A stretch of DNA of 64,000 nt from Candidatus Eisenbacteria bacterium (lineage in GTDB: Bacteria > Eisenbacteria > RBG-16-71-46 > JAFGJU01). The position numbers were made by a program, and so were the translations under genes. The stretch lies in NCBI GenBank assembly GCA_026388185.1, contig JAPLKG010000008.1, positions 461,149 through 525,148 of the forward strand, in the 5' to 3' direction. Positions 1-9,922 of the stretch are shown here, piece after piece (positions within the stretch are counted from its first letter, which is position 1; each line of letters opens with the position of its first letter). The notes under the pieces were generated by a model that saw only the letters and a program-made list of their open reading frames with translations, was not told the origin of the DNA and did not search any database.

Positions 1-2
1 AC

Positions 3-104
3 TCCGAAGCCTTGACGGCAAATGCAGCCCCCGCCTCCGCGGGAAGCGGCGGGCAGGAGACCGGAGGGCGTCGCGAACACAGTGGTGACTTGGTCCGGAG
101 GTAG
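3..104 (+). CDS. C-terminal tail of the gene upstream of mcsB (possibly mcsA)
   Basis: A reading frame is open from base 3 to a TAG at 102-104, two bases before the mcsB start. The visible 33 residues are Ala/Gly-rich then basic and carry no recognisable domain. In the known mcsA-mcsB-clpC arrangement the gene just before mcsB is mcsA, the zinc-finger/UVR activator of the arginine kinase. That identity rests on position only. The gene is cut by the window edge, so its domains cannot be checked here. Confidence 0.4.
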   Translation, partial: SEALTANAAPASAGSGGQETGGRREHSGDLVRR

Positions 105-106
105 AC

Positions 107-1165
107 GTGGCTTCTTTTCAGGAAATGGTCAGGCGACCGGGTAGCTGGCTTGATGGAAGCGGTCCTCACGCCGACAAGATTCTGAGCACGCGGCTCAGGC
201 TTGCAAGAAATCTGAGGAGCGTTCCGTTCCCGGGCAGAGCCAGGCCGGAGCAACTTTCTCAGGTGCTTCCGTCGGTCGTGGCCGCGGCCAAGAAGAGCCC
301 TTCGTTTTCTGAGCTCACGGTCTTGAGGTCTTCCGAGATGACGAAAGCAGACAAGCAGTTTCTTGTCGAAAGGCATCTTATAAGCCATGACTTCGCGGAG
401 GACTCGAAAGTCGGGGCTCTGATAATAGGTGCAGACGAAAGCAGCAGCGTCATGGTCAACGAAGAGGATCATCTGCGGATCCAGGTGTTGTGCTCCGGGC
501 TTCAGTTGGGCGGGGCCCTCAAGTCGGCCGACAAGATTGACGAGGAGTTGGACGCGTCCCTCGAATACGCCTTTTCGGATGAGCTAGGCTATCTGACTTC
601 TTGTCCCACTAACGTCGGGACCGGAATGCGCGCCTCGGTTCTGATTCATTTTCCGTCACTCGTTCTCACGAGACAGATTTCGAAGGTTCTACAGGGCATC
701 ACTCAAGTGGGGCTCGCCGTGAGGGGTTTCTACGGTGAGGGAAGCGAGATCATGGGGAACTTCTTTCAGATCTCCAACCAGACGACGCTTGGTCTCACCG
801 AAAAGGAAACCATCATGAGTCTCGAGCGAGTCACAAATCAAATCATGGAGTACGAGACAAAGGCCATGGACGTTCTTCTCAAGGACGCCAAGGCGCAGAT
901 AGAGGATAAAGTCTGGAGGGCTTACGGAACTCTGAAGCACTGCAAGATCCTTACGTCGCGCGAGTTGATCTCTCTGGTTTCCGCCGTGAGATTCGGCGTC
1001 TCTCTCGGTCTGACCGGACTGTGCGATATCGCCGCGGTCAACGAGCTTCTCATTCTCACGCAACCAGCGCACATCCAAAAACTGGCAGGGAGGGAGATGG
1101 CCGCCGCAGAGAGAAACGTCATGCGCGCCGAGATGGTTCACGAGAGATTGAAGGCGAAGCAATAG
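107..1165 (+). CDS. mcsB: Protein-arginine kinase McsB
   Basis: McsB phosphorylates arginine side chains of damaged proteins and marks them for ClpC-ClpP degradation in the cytoplasm. The 352-residue product has the normal family length. It shows the ATP:guanido phosphotransferase core: an early STRLRLARN segment, NEEDHLRIQ in the middle, and the nucleotide-binding loop SCPTNVGTGMRAS. Near the C terminus RNVMRA resembles the phospho-arginine pocket motif (RDxxRA in Bacillus), with Asn for Asp. The start is GTG, preceded by a GGAGGT ribosome site at about 97-102. It lies 85 bases before clpC, so kinase and unfoldase are probably co-transcribed. The system is best known from Firmicutes, so its place beside outer-membrane genes is notable. 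Confidence 0.95.
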   Translation: MASFQEMVRRPGSWLDGSGPHADKILSTRLRLARNLRSVPFPGRARPEQLSQVLPSVVAAAKKSPSFSELTVLRSSEMTKADKQFLVERHLISHDFAEDSKVGALIIGADESSSVMVNEEDHLRIQVLCSGLQLGGALKSADKIDEELDASLEYAFSDELGYLTSCPTNVGTGMRASVLIHFPSLVLTRQISKVLQGITQVGLAVRGFYGEGSEIMGNFFQISNQTTLGLTEKETIMSLERVTNQIMEYETKAMDVLLKDAKAQIEDKVWRAYGTLKHCKILTSRELISLVSAVRFGVSLGLTGLCDIAAVNELLILTQPAHIQKLAGREMAAAERNVMRAEMVHERLKAKQ

Positions 1166-1250
1166 TCCGGTCTGACTTGACCCGATTTCGTCCAGTCTGC
1201 TTTGTTCGGAAGGCTTTGGTTCTTGTTTCCAGAAACGAGGTGGATCTCTG

Positions 1251-3677
1251 ATGCAGGACAAATTCACTGAGAGAGTGCGAAAGGTGATGTACTTGGCGCG
1301 GGAAGAGGCGGCAAGACTTCACCACGATTACATAGGGACGGAGCATCTGCTGCTGGGGATTCTCCGCGAGGGAGAAGGAATCGCCGCGACGGTGCTCAAC
1401 AACCTGGGACTTGACCTCGACGCCATCAGACAGGCCGTTGAAAGCATGGTTTCTGCCAGCGGCGGGACGATGACAATCGGCGAGATCCCCTTTACTCCAA
1501 GAGCCAAGCGCGTGCTCGAGCTCTCGGTGGACGAAGCCAGGCAATTGGGCCACAACTACGTGGGCACGGAGCACCTGCTCCTCGGCCTGATAAGGGAAGG
1601 GGAGGGTGTCGCGGCGAGGGTTCTTCTTGAGTTGGGGGTCGACAGAAAGAAAGTCCGTGACGAGACCTTGCGCCTCCTCGGTGGGTCAGCTCCGACCGGC
1701 CAGGCGAAGGAGGAAGAGAAGACCGAAACGCCTGCCCTGAACCAGTTCAGTCGTGACCTCACTCAGCTTGCGAGAGAAGCGAAGCTGGATCCCGTCATCG
1801 GCCGCGAGAAGGAAATCGAGAGAGTCGTGCAGGTACTCAGTCGCAGGAAGAAAAACAATCCCGTCCTGATCGGCGAACCCGGTGTCGGGAAGACGGCCAT
1901 CGTCGAGGGACTTGCTCAGAGGATCGTCGAGAACAAAGTGCCGGAGACGCTCCGCAACAGGAGACTTGTGATCATAGACCTGGCGTCCGTGGTCGCAGGC
2001 ACCAAGTATCGAGGGCAATTCGAGGAGCGCCTCAAGGCCGTCATGAACGAGATACGTGATTCCAAGGACACCATCTGTTTCCTCGATGAACTGCACACCA
2101 TAGTGGGCGCGGGCGGCGCCGAAGGAGCGATAGACGCATCCAACATGCTCAAGCCTGCCCTCGCGAGGGGCGAGATACAGTGTATCGGCGCGACCACGCT
2201 CGACGAGTACAGAAAGCACATCGAGAAAGACGGAGCGCTGGAGCGCAGGTTCCAGCCGATAATGGTTGACCCGCCCTCGGTCGAACTGACGATTCGGATT
2301 CTCAACGGACTCCGCGACAAGTACGAGGCGCACCACGGCGTGAAGTTCACCGACGACGCGGTGGTCGCCGCCGTGGAGCTGTCTGACAGATACATCGCCG
2401 ACCGCTTTCTTCCTGACAAGGCGATAGACGTCATCGACGAGTCTGGAGCCAGGGCGAGGCTCTCCGTCTCGACGATTCCGAACGAATTGAGGGAGATCGA
2501 AAAGAAGATAGAGGAGGCCGCGAAGGAGAAGGAAGCAGCGATCCTGGCTCAGGAATTCGAGAAGGCCGCCCGACTTCGCGACAAGGAACGAGAGTTGAGA
2601 CGAGAGATCAAGGACATGAAGAAGGACTGGAGCGAATCGAGATCAGAGCGAGCGACCACAGTGGAGGCGGACGACATCGCCGAGGTGATTTCGAAGATGA
2701 CGGGAATACCTGTGGCGAAACTCGAGGAGAAGGAGTCCGAGAAGCTCTTGCGCATGGAAGATGAGCTGAGGAAATCGATAGTGGGTCAGGATGAGGCGGT
2801 CAGGGCCATCGCAAAGGCCGTCCGGCGAAACAGGGCCGGCCTGAGAGATCCCAGGCGTCCGATAGGCTCTTTTATATTTCTAGGACCCACCGGAGTTGGG
2901 AAGACAGAGCTCGCGCGCGTGTTGGCCAAGTTTCTTTTCGACGACGAGGACGCGTTGATCCGAATCGACATGTCGGAGTTCATGGAGAAGTTCAACGTCT
3001 CCAGGCTCGTCGGGGCTCCTCCGGGTTACGTGGGATACGAAGAAGGAGGGCAGCTTACCGAGAAGGTGAGACGCAAACCCTACTCCGTGGTCCTGCTGGA
3101 CGAGATTGAGAAGGCGCACCCCGACGTGTTCAACATACTACTCCAGGTGCTGGATGATGGGCAGTTGACCGACAGCATGCGGAGGAAAGTGAACTTCAAG
3201 AACACAGTTATGATAATGACTTCGAACCTTGGGGCCAGGCAGATCAGGGGCACGGGTACCCTCGGTTTTCAGAAGGCCGACGAGGCAAGCACACACGACA
3301 GGATGAGAACCGTGGTGCTTGACGAAGTGAAGAAGACTTTCAACCCGGAGTTCCTCAATCGAGTAGATGAAATCGTCGTTTTTAGGGCTCTCGACGTGGA
3401 AGACATGCACAAGATAATCATGATCTTGCTCGATCAGGTTGAGGCCAGACTCAAGAGAAGGAACATTCGGCTCAAGTTCACGCCCGAGGCCCTGGAGTTG
3501 CTCATCGAAAAGGGTTTTGATCCCTCGCTGGGCGCGCGTCCGCTGAGGAGAACCATCCAGCGCTTCGTCGAGGACCCCCTTGCGGAACTCGTCTTGAGGG
3601 GAGCCCTACGTGAAGGGGTCGAGACGGAAGTGGGTAGAAAGGGAGACGAGATTTTTTTCAGGGAGTATGAGGGATGA
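1251..3677 (+). CDS. clpC: ClpC-type AAA+ unfoldase
   Basis: This is an ATP-dependent unfoldase that feeds substrates to ClpP. Order of domains: two Clp N-domain repeats (residues 1-145, with the repeated TEHLLLG pattern), the first AAA+ module with Walker A GEPGVGKT at 208-215, a middle domain with a UVR-like helix pair at about 425-455, the second AAA+ module with Walker A GPTGVGKT at 545-552, and the small C-terminal domain. The UVR-containing middle domain separates ClpC from ClpA and ClpB. At 808 residues it has family length. The stop overlaps the bamA start by four bases (ATGA), which couples a cytoplasmic protease gene to an outer-membrane assembly gene. No ctsR or clpP is visible in the window. 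Confidence 0.95.
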   Translation: MQDKFTERVRKVMYLAREEAARLHHDYIGTEHLLLGILREGEGIAATVLNNLGLDLDAIRQAVESMVSASGGTMTIGEIPFTPRAKRVLELSVDEARQLGHNYVGTEHLLLGLIREGEGVAARVLLELGVDRKKVRDETLRLLGGSAPTGQAKEEEKTETPALNQFSRDLTQLAREAKLDPVIGREKEIERVVQVLSRRKKNNPVLIGEPGVGKTAIVEGLAQRIVENKVPETLRNRRLVIIDLASVVAGTKYRGQFEERLKAVMNEIRDSKDTICFLDELHTIVGAGGAEGAIDASNMLKPALARGEIQCIGATTLDEYRKHIEKDGALERRFQPIMVDPPSVELTIRILNGLRDKYEAHHGVKFTDDAVVAAVELSDRYIADRFLPDKAIDVIDESGARARLSVSTIPNELREIEKKIEEAAKEKEAAILAQEFEKAARLRDKERELRREIKDMKKDWSESRSERATTVEADDIAEVISKMTGIPVAKLEEKESEKLLRMEDELRKSIVGQDEAVRAIAKAVRRNRAGLRDPRRPIGSFIFLGPTGVGKTELARVLAKFLFDDEDALIRIDMSEFMEKFNVSRLVGAPPGYVGYEEGGQLTEKVRRKPYSVVLLDEIEKAHPDVFNILLQVLDDGQLTDSMRRKVNFKNTVMIMTSNLGARQIRGTGTLGFQKADEASTHDRMRTVVLDEVKKTFNPEFLNRVDEIVVFRALDVEDMHKIIMILLDQVEARLKRRNIRLKFTPEALELLIEKGFDPSLGARPLRRTIQRFVEDPLAELVLRGALREGVETEVGRKGDEIFFREYEG

Positions 3678-6001
3678 AGAAGACCTGCCTGGCGCTGCTT
3701 GTTGTGTTCTTCTTTCTCTGTGTTCTTGGCGCACCCGCGTCCGGCCAGCTCACGTCCGGGCAATTCGTGCCCGACCAGCTCGCGTCCGGTGCGGGAGAAG
3801 TGAAGGTCCCGCCGATTTTGGAAATAAGACTGTCCGGGCTTGACCAAGTGGACTCGAGCGTGGTCCTCAACAGCTTCGGCATTGCGCCGGGAGCTGTTTT
3901 CAATTTTGAGATTGTCCGAAAGGGAGTGCGAAGCCTCTATTCTCTTGGCTATTTCGCAGACATCTGGGTCGAGGCAGAGCAGACGGCTGCAGGAATTGTG
4001 CTCACGCTCGTGCTGACTGAGAATCCCAGGGTCGTGGGCATAGAGCTTGAGGGAGTCAAGGGTATTGACGAGAAAACCCTCAAAGAGAAGCTCACACTGA
4101 AGGAGAATGATTTCCTTAACCAGCGCGCAATCTCCGCGCAGAAGGATACCATCGTCACCGCATATCAGGACGAGGGGTATCCGATGGCCACCGTGTCCGC
4201 CGTCACCACGCAGGAGAAGGAGAAGGGGAGGGTTGTCGTCACTTTCGGGGTGGACGAGGGCAAGAAGGTCAGGGTGAAGCGCGTTGACTTTAGCGGCAAT
4301 CGATCCATAGGGTCCGTGAAGCTGAGAAAGCAAATGGACACGAAGATCAAGTCCTGGTGGAGAGGGGGCAAGTTTAAGCAAGAGACTTTGGACAGGGATC
4401 TTGAGCAGATTGTGAAGTACTATCAAAGCCAGGGCTTCCGTGACGCAAAAATCCTCGACCATCAGCTCAGTTACAGCAAGGACAAGAGGGACCTGGTCAT
4501 CGGAATAGGCATTGAAGAAGGGCCGCCATACCTGGTCGGGAATACGGAGTGGAGCGGGAACAGTGTGGTGAGCACGGAGGACCTGAAAAGACTGCCCACG
4601 TACAAGAACGGTGACCGCTACGACATTGAGAAGATCGAAAAGACACTGTCAGACGTTTACTCCGTCTACGCAGAGCACGGCTACATCTTTGTGAACGTGG
4701 ACAAGCAGGAGAGTGTCGATGGCGCCGCGGTCAACATACGTTTTTCGATTGAGGAGAACGAGCCTTCCTTTGTCAGACACGTCCTCGTCGAAGGAAACGA
4801 CAGGACCAAAGAGAAGGTGATAAGGAGGGAGTTGACTGTCAAGCCGGGGCAGCCGTTCAAGAGATCGGTTCTCATGAGAAGCCAGCGCGACGTATACTCC
4901 CTCGGTTACTTCGAAGACGTGATCGTGGACTACCAGGTGAATCAGCCTCCCGACATAGACCTGATCTTCAAGATCAAGGAAAAGCAGACGGGGACAGCCA
5001 CCGCAGGTGTCGGCTTCACGAGCGATGCCGGCCTGACGGGATATGTAGAGCTTGGTCACAACAATCTCTTCGGTAACGGCCAGAGCGTCACGCTGCACCT
5101 TGAAAAAGGTGCGAAGCGCACGAATCTCAACTTGAGTTTTACCGAACCCTGGTTCAGGGACACGCACACGAGCCTTGGCGCAGACATCTATAATCTCCAA
5201 ACCAACCGGGACCTCTACGACGAATATAGAAAGGGCTGCGGGGTGCGCGTTGGGAGGCCGATCCCCTGGATCGATTACTCGGCGGGCTACGTCTCGTATA
5301 CACTCGAAGACATCACCCTCGATGATTTCTCGAGCAGTTACACCGGTGACCTGGACGAGGTCGACTGGCCTCAGCGCACCAGCATGATAGAGACGGCGTT
5401 TATCAGGAACAGTACGGACAGTCCCTTCTATCCTTCGAAGGGTTCGAAATTCACGCTCAATTCGGAATTTACGGGTGGACCGCTCGGCGGTGATCAGGAC
5501 TTCCACAAGCATACGATAGACTTGAAATGGTATCACAAGGTCTATTGGAAGACAGCGCTTCTCGTGCGTCCGCGTCTCGGCGTGATGGATTCTTACAGGC
5601 GCAGTCAGAAGGTGCCTTCGTACGACAGATTCAGGCTCGGCGGCACGACCGTGGACTTCCTGCGCGGGTACTCCGACTACGAAGTCGTTCCGGACAAGAA
5701 TGTGAGGTACGTGGACGGGACGATCGTGAGATGGCCTGGAGGTCGGTTGATGAGCGCGCTTACGCTCGAATACCAGTTCCCGGTGGCGGACCCGTTGCAC
5801 GCCCTATTCTTCCTGGACGTCGGCGCCACATGGAACAACGAGAAGGAAATAGATTTCTCGGGGTTCAAGAAGGGCGCGGGATTCGGCGTGAGGATCGACA
5901 TTCCGATGCTGGGCCAGGTAGGCTTCGACTATGGTTACGGCTTCGATCGGATAGGAGGGGGTAAGTGGGAGCCCCACTTTATCATGGGTAGGCTTTTCTA
6001 G
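3674..6001 (+). CDS. bamA: Outer-membrane protein assembly factor BamA
   Basis: BamA is the core of the machine that folds beta-barrels into the outer membrane. The 775-residue chain starts with a signal peptide (MKKT, then a hydrophobic stretch ending near ASGQ at residue 25). About five POTRA repeats follow (residues 40-410, e.g. VVGIELEGVKGI and VRHVLVEGNDRT). The C-terminal half is the 16-strand barrel domain, containing GFGVRIDIPMLGQ and ending in an aromatic residue (GRLF). The ATG overlaps the clpC stop. skp, lpxD and lpxC follow, the same neighbour set seen around bamA in many diderms. Confidence 0.95.
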   Translation: MKKTCLALLVVFFFLCVLGAPASGQLTSGQFVPDQLASGAGEVKVPPILEIRLSGLDQVDSSVVLNSFGIAPGAVFNFEIVRKGVRSLYSLGYFADIWVEAEQTAAGIVLTLVLTENPRVVGIELEGVKGIDEKTLKEKLTLKENDFLNQRAISAQKDTIVTAYQDEGYPMATVSAVTTQEKEKGRVVVTFGVDEGKKVRVKRVDFSGNRSIGSVKLRKQMDTKIKSWWRGGKFKQETLDRDLEQIVKYYQSQGFRDAKILDHQLSYSKDKRDLVIGIGIEEGPPYLVGNTEWSGNSVVSTEDLKRLPTYKNGDRYDIEKIEKTLSDVYSVYAEHGYIFVNVDKQESVDGAAVNIRFSIEENEPSFVRHVLVEGNDRTKEKVIRRELTVKPGQPFKRSVLMRSQRDVYSLGYFEDVIVDYQVNQPPDIDLIFKIKEKQTGTATAGVGFTSDAGLTGYVELGHNNLFGNGQSVTLHLEKGAKRTNLNLSFTEPWFRDTHTSLGADIYNLQTNRDLYDEYRKGCGVRVGRPIPWIDYSAGYVSYTLEDITLDDFSSSYTGDLDEVDWPQRTSMIETAFIRNSTDSPFYPSKGSKFTLNSEFTGGPLGGDQDFHKHTIDLKWYHKVYWKTALLVRPRLGVMDSYRRSQKVPSYDRFRLGGTTVDFLRGYSDYEVVPDKNVRYVDGTIVRWPGGRLMSALTLEYQFPVADPLHALFFLDVGATWNNEKEIDFSGFKKGAGFGVRIDIPMLGQVGFDYGYGFDRIGGGKWEPHFIMGRLF

Positions 6002-6049
6002 AGAACGGTATCGTTCCACTGTTTACGACTGAAAAGAGGTGAATTCTCG

Positions 6050-6583
6050 ATGCGAACGGCGACCAGTCTCGTTCTCGTTGGCGTCTTTTTTTTGTGTCTT
6101 GTCTCGGCCGGAGTCGCTCTCGGAGCCGACTTGAAGGTTGGTTTCATTGACTCGGAACGAATCTTTGCGGAATTCAAGGGAGTTCAGGAGGCACAGACGC
6201 AATTCGATCGGGAGATCCAGACTTGGAAGGCGCAGGCGACCCAGATGAAGGGCGAGAACGACAAGTTGAGAGGAGAGATTGACTCTCAAAAACTGATGTT
6301 GAGTGAGGCCAAACTCCAGGAGAAGGAGACCGAACTGCAGGGAAAGGTTCGGGCGTACGAAGAATTCGTTCAACGAATCTGGGGACCCAACGGAGAATTG
6401 GAGCAGAAAAACGAACAGTTGACCAAGCCTATCGTTGCGAAGATCAGGACCGTCGTTGACAAGATAGGCATGGACGAGAACTTCTCTTTCATTCTGGATG
6501 CTGCTGACGGCAACATCGTTTTCGGCAGCAAGGCCCTGGATCTCACTGACAGAGTTCTTGAAGAGCTGGGCAAAATGGAATAG
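6050..6583 (+). CDS. skp: Periplasmic chaperone Skp/OmpH
   Basis: Skp is a periplasmic chaperone that holds unfolded outer-membrane proteins on their way to BamA. The 177-residue product has a signal peptide (cleavage near GVALGA, residue 26), the typical first strand [13 protein letters not shown], and a long charged coiled coil (about residues 45-125) forming the jellyfish-like tentacles. It ends with the second strand segment [14 protein letters not shown]. The gene sits 48 bases after bamA, with a weak purine-rich site (AAAAGAGG) before the ATG. Confidence 0.9.
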   Translation: MRTATSLVLVGVFFLCLVSAGVALGADLKVGFIDSERIFAEFKGVQEAQTQFDREIQTWKAQATQMKGENDKLRGEIDSQKLMLSEAKLQEKETELQGKVRAYEEFVQRIWGPNGELEQKNEQLTKPIVAKIRTVVDKIGMDENFSFILDAADGNIVFGSKALDLTDRVLEELGKME

Positions 6584-6633
6584 TATTCTTTGACTGTGGC
6601 GGCCCCGTATGCGTAAAACGTAAAGGGAAGAAA

Positions 6634-7683
6634 ATGCGTCTGGACAAGCTCGCAGAGCTTCTGAATGGAGTGGCTGTTGGCGACGGTTCCGTAGAGATTA
6701 CCGGCGTCGCGGGAATCAAGGAAGCGAAGGAAGGCGACATCACCTTCCTGGTCAATCCTAAGTACGAATCCTACGTGGCCACCACGGAGGCCTCGGCCGT
6801 GATCGTGGCAAACGGCCACAAGGAGATTTCCAAGCCGATCATTCAGATTGAAAACCCATATCTGGCCTTTCTGAAGGCCGTGCGTCTGTTCAGAACCGAC
6901 ACGCAGAAGGTCGCTTGGGGCGTCCATTCGACCGCCGTGATCGGTAAGAACGTGAAGCTGGGCCAGCGGATTTCGATCGGACCGTTTGTCGTTATCGACG
7001 ACGATGCCGAACTGGGCGACGACGTCGTCGTGATGGCTCTGACGTATGTCGGGGCTCGATGCAAGCTAGGCAAGGGGACCTTCGTGTATCCCAACGTCAC
7101 TCTTCGCGAAGACATCGCCGTCGGGGAAAGAGTAATCATTCACAGCGGGGCGGTGGTCGGAAGCGACGGCTTTGGTTTCGCCCGGGAGGGCGAGGCTTAC
7201 CACAAGATTCCGCAAGTCGGTAACGTAGAAGTAGGCGACGACGTGGAGATCGGAGCCAACGTGACGATCGACAGAGCCACGACGGGCACTACCTCGATTG
7301 GGCGAGGCACCAAGATCGACAATCTGGTGCAGATAGCGCACAACGTCGTGATTGGAGAAAACTGCATCATAGTCGCGCAAGTCGGAATATCCGGCAGCAC
7401 GGAAATAGGGAAAGGTGTGACACTCGCGGGCCAGGTTGGAATAGTGGGGCACATAAAGATAGGCGACAACGCAATGGTGGGCTCTCAGGCAGGTGTTACC
7501 AAGTCTGTTCCGGCAGGAGCAAGGGTGAGCGGTTATCCGGCTGCACCTCACGACACTGCAAAGCGGTTGCATGCGAGCCTGAAGAGACTTCCTCAGCTCA
7601 TGAAGCAATTCAAGGAGCTTGAGAGGCGGGTCGACGACTTGGAGAAGGAGGGGGAGGATGCTGAAACAGCAAACGACGATTAA
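6634..7683 (+). CDS. lpxD: UDP-3-O-acylglucosamine N-acyltransferase LpxD
   Basis: LpxD adds the second, amide-linked acyl chain in lipid A synthesis (third committed step). The N-terminal LpxD domain covers residues 1-100. A left-handed beta helix of hexapeptide repeats follows from about 105 to 300 ([23 protein letters not shown] and many more). The acyl-transfer histidine probably lies in the IAHNVVIG turn. The last 40 residues form a charged helix. The 3' end overlaps the N-terminal coding region of lpxC by 26 bases, so the two are translationally coupled. Confidence 0.93.
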   Translation: MRLDKLAELLNGVAVGDGSVEITGVAGIKEAKEGDITFLVNPKYESYVATTEASAVIVANGHKEISKPIIQIENPYLAFLKAVRLFRTDTQKVAWGVHSTAVIGKNVKLGQRISIGPFVVIDDDAELGDDVVVMALTYVGARCKLGKGTFVYPNVTLREDIAVGERVIIHSGAVVGSDGFGFAREGEAYHKIPQVGNVEVGDDVEIGANVTIDRATTGTTSIGRGTKIDNLVQIAHNVVIGENCIIVAQVGISGSTEIGKGVTLAGQVGIVGHIKIGDNAMVGSQAGVTKSVPAGARVSGYPAAPHDTAKRLHASLKRLPQLMKQFKELERRVDDLEKEGEDAETANDD

Positions 7684-8980
7684 ACACTCCGTCCGGTACG
7701 AGGGCATAGGACTTCACACGGGGAGGAAGTCCGTGGCCGTGTTCAAACCGGCCCCCGTGGGGCACGGCATCAGGTTTGTGAGGGTGGACGTTCCCGGACG
7801 GCCGGAGATAGTCGTGAGCCCAAAGAACGCCAAGTACGACCACATAGCGGGCAGGAGAACAATACTCACGGACGGGACCGTCGAGGTGCACACGGTAGAG
7901 CACATCCTCGCGACGCTGGCCGGCCTCGGGATTGACAACGTGGTCATCGAGTTGGATTCCGTTGAGGCTGCCGAGGCCTCGGACGGAAGCGCCGCTCCGT
8001 TTGTGGAACTCCTGCGAGGCGCGGGACTGGTCAAGCAGAGTGCGCCGAAGAGATATTTCAGGATAACGAGGCCGATCTCGTTCAACGAAGAGGGTGTCGA
8101 GATCGTTGCTGTTCCCCACAACGGCCTCAAGATAAGTTTCACGATCGAATACGAGAATCCCTGGGTGGGAACTCAGTATGCCTCCTTCGAAGTGGACGAG
8201 CAGACGTTTGCCAGTCAAATCGCTCCCGCCAGAACTTTCGTGCTCTTCAAGGACGTGGACGGTCTGAGAGAAAGGGGCATGATAAAGGGAGGAAATCCCG
8301 AGAACGCCATCGTGGTTGAGGACGACGGCATAATGAACGACGTTCCGTTGCGCTTCAAGGACGAGTTTGTGCGTCACAAAATCCTTGATTTTCTCGGAGA
8401 CCTGTTCTTGGTCGGGCTCCCCCTGCTGGGTCACTTCATTGCGGTCAGGTCCGGTCACGCGAGTAACGTGAAGTTCGTCAAGAAACTGAGCGCGGAACTG
8501 AGGTCCGACGGGTTTCTTCGCGCCCAGACCACGGAGGCGGGCAAGGGCTATCTGGACATCAATGCGATCCTTCAGATAATGCCGCACAGATATCCGTTCA
8601 TGCTCGTCGACAGAATCCTCGAGTTGGAAGACAGGAAGCGAGTCGTCGGCATTAAGAACGTCACGATGAACGAACCCTTTTTTGCGGGGCACTTCCCGAA
8701 TCACCCCATCATGCCGGCCGTTCTGATCATAGAAGCAATGGCCCAGGTGGGCGGCGTGCTCCTCCTGAGCACCGTCGATAATCCTGAAGAGAAGCTTGTC
8801 TACTTCATGGCAATCGACAACGCGAAGTTCAGAAAACCAGTCATGCCGGGGGACCAGCTAAGATTCGAACTCGAGCTGGTGAGACTCAGAAACAGGATCT
8901 GCAAGATGAGCGGGAAAGCCTTCGTCGACGGAGAGCTTGTCGCAGAAGCTGACCTTCTCTCCACGATAGTTGACCGGTAG
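7658..8980 (+). CDS. lpxC-fabZ: Bifunctional LpxC-FabZ: lipid A deacetylase fused to hydroxyacyl-ACP dehydratase
   Basis: Residues 1-285 are LpxC, the zinc deacetylase that commits UDP-acyl-GlcNAc to lipid A. Residues 298-440 are FabZ, the (3R)-hydroxyacyl-ACP dehydratase. The LpxC part keeps the catalytic Glu81 and zinc ligand His82 in HTVEH, and His240 and Asp244 in [10 protein letters not shown]. The FabZ part keeps His310 in MPHRYPF and Glu359 in [11 protein letters not shown] chose the ATG at 7658 over an upstream start at 7619. It has a GGAGAAGGAGGGG ribosome site, and family alignment begins at [10 protein letters not shown]. Such fusions are known from Bacteroidetes and some other diderms. 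The fusion ties two enzymes that compete for the same hydroxyacyl-ACP pool. Confidence 0.94.
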   Translation: MLKQQTTIKHSVRYEGIGLHTGRKSVAVFKPAPVGHGIRFVRVDVPGRPEIVVSPKNAKYDHIAGRRTILTDGTVEVHTVEHILATLAGLGIDNVVIELDSVEAAEASDGSAAPFVELLRGAGLVKQSAPKRYFRITRPISFNEEGVEIVAVPHNGLKISFTIEYENPWVGTQYASFEVDEQTFASQIAPARTFVLFKDVDGLRERGMIKGGNPENAIVVEDDGIMNDVPLRFKDEFVRHKILDFLGDLFLVGLPLLGHFIAVRSGHASNVKFVKKLSAELRSDGFLRAQTTEAGKGYLDINAILQIMPHRYPFMLVDRILELEDRKRVVGIKNVTMNEPFFAGHFPNHPIMPAVLIIEAMAQVGGVLLLSTVDNPEEKLVYFMAIDNAKFRKPVMPGDQLRFELELVRLRNRICKMSGKAFVDGELVAEADLLSTIVDR

Positions 8981-9004
8981 GGCCCGCGCTAGCGAGAAAA
9001 CGTT

Positions 9005-9778
9005 ATGCCTCAGGTTCATCCCACCGCGTTGGTAGATTCGAGGGCCAGACTTGCGGAAGACGTTGTCGTCGGCCCACATTGCATAATCTCGGACGAGGTC
9101 GTTATAGGTTCCGGCACGGTCTTGGGAAGCAACGTGGTGATAGAGGGGTTCACCAGGGTCGGCAGGAACTGTCGAATTCTACATTTCGCCGTCTTGGGCG
9201 GCCCGCCTCAAGACCTCAAATACAAGGGTGCACGCAGCCTTGTGGAGATAGGCGACTCATGCACCATAAGAGAATTCGTGACCATAAACAGAGCCACGGG
9301 TGAGGGAGAGAAGACGGTAGTCGGCAACAATAATCTGCTCATGGCCTACGTACACCTGGCTCACAATTGCGTAATCGGCGACAATGTAGTGCTTGCAAAC
9401 GCGGTGAACCTTGCCGGGCATGTGAGGATCGACGACTACGCGGCAATTGGAGGGATGACCCCCATCCACCAATTCGTAAGGATCGGCCGCCATGCCTTCG
9501 TAGGGGGAGGCTCCAGGGTTCCAAAAGATGTGCCCCCGTTCATCAGGGCCGCGGGGAACCCGCTGAGGGTGGTCGGACTTAACTCGGTCGGGCTCCAAAG
9601 AAGGGAGTTTCCGGCCGACGTTCGGCTCGAGTTGAAAAGGCTGTATCGGCTCTTCTATCGTTCGAACCTGAACGTGAGTCAAGCGATCGCCAAGAGCAAG
9701 GCAGAATTGCGCGACATCCCCGAGGTGAGGGAGTTCTTGAACTTCGTAGAACAGTCCGAGAGGGGAATCTCCGGCTGA
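9005..9778 (+). CDS. lpxA: Acyl-ACP:UDP-N-acetylglucosamine O-acyltransferase LpxA
   Basis: LpxA catalyses the first acylation of lipid A synthesis. The 257-residue protein has family length. Hexapeptide repeats fill residues 1-185, including [16 protein letters not shown]. The characteristic LpxA segment [11 protein letters not shown] follows, then [15 protein letters not shown] with the catalytic-base histidine. The C-terminal helical cap begins near [10 protein letters not shown]. It starts 24 bases after lpxC-fabZ. Confidence 0.94.
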   Translation: MPQVHPTALVDSRARLAEDVVVGPHCIISDEVVIGSGTVLGSNVVIEGFTRVGRNCRILHFAVLGGPPQDLKYKGARSLVEIGDSCTIREFVTINRATGEGEKTVVGNNNLLMAYVHLAHNCVIGDNVVLANAVNLAGHVRIDDYAAIGGMTPIHQFVRIGRHAFVGGGSRVPKDVPPFIRAAGNPLRVVGLNSVGLQRREFPADVRLELKRLYRLFYRSNLNVSQAIAKSKAELRDIPEVREFLNFVEQSERGISG

Positions 9779-9922
9779 GGAGAAACACTCCACGAGACCC
9801 CGGAACCTCTCTGTCGCTGAGAATGTGATGCCAGCCGAGAAGGGCCTTTGGTGCTTCACGGACGCGCCATTGGCCTTTTGTTCCAACCGACACTCGCTCG
9901 AGCTTGAAGAGGACCGAGAAAC

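Noticed and set aside
4649-5800. Minus-strand frame of 383 codons inside bamA
   Set aside because: It is a shadow of bamA, rich in His and Arg, without a family match.
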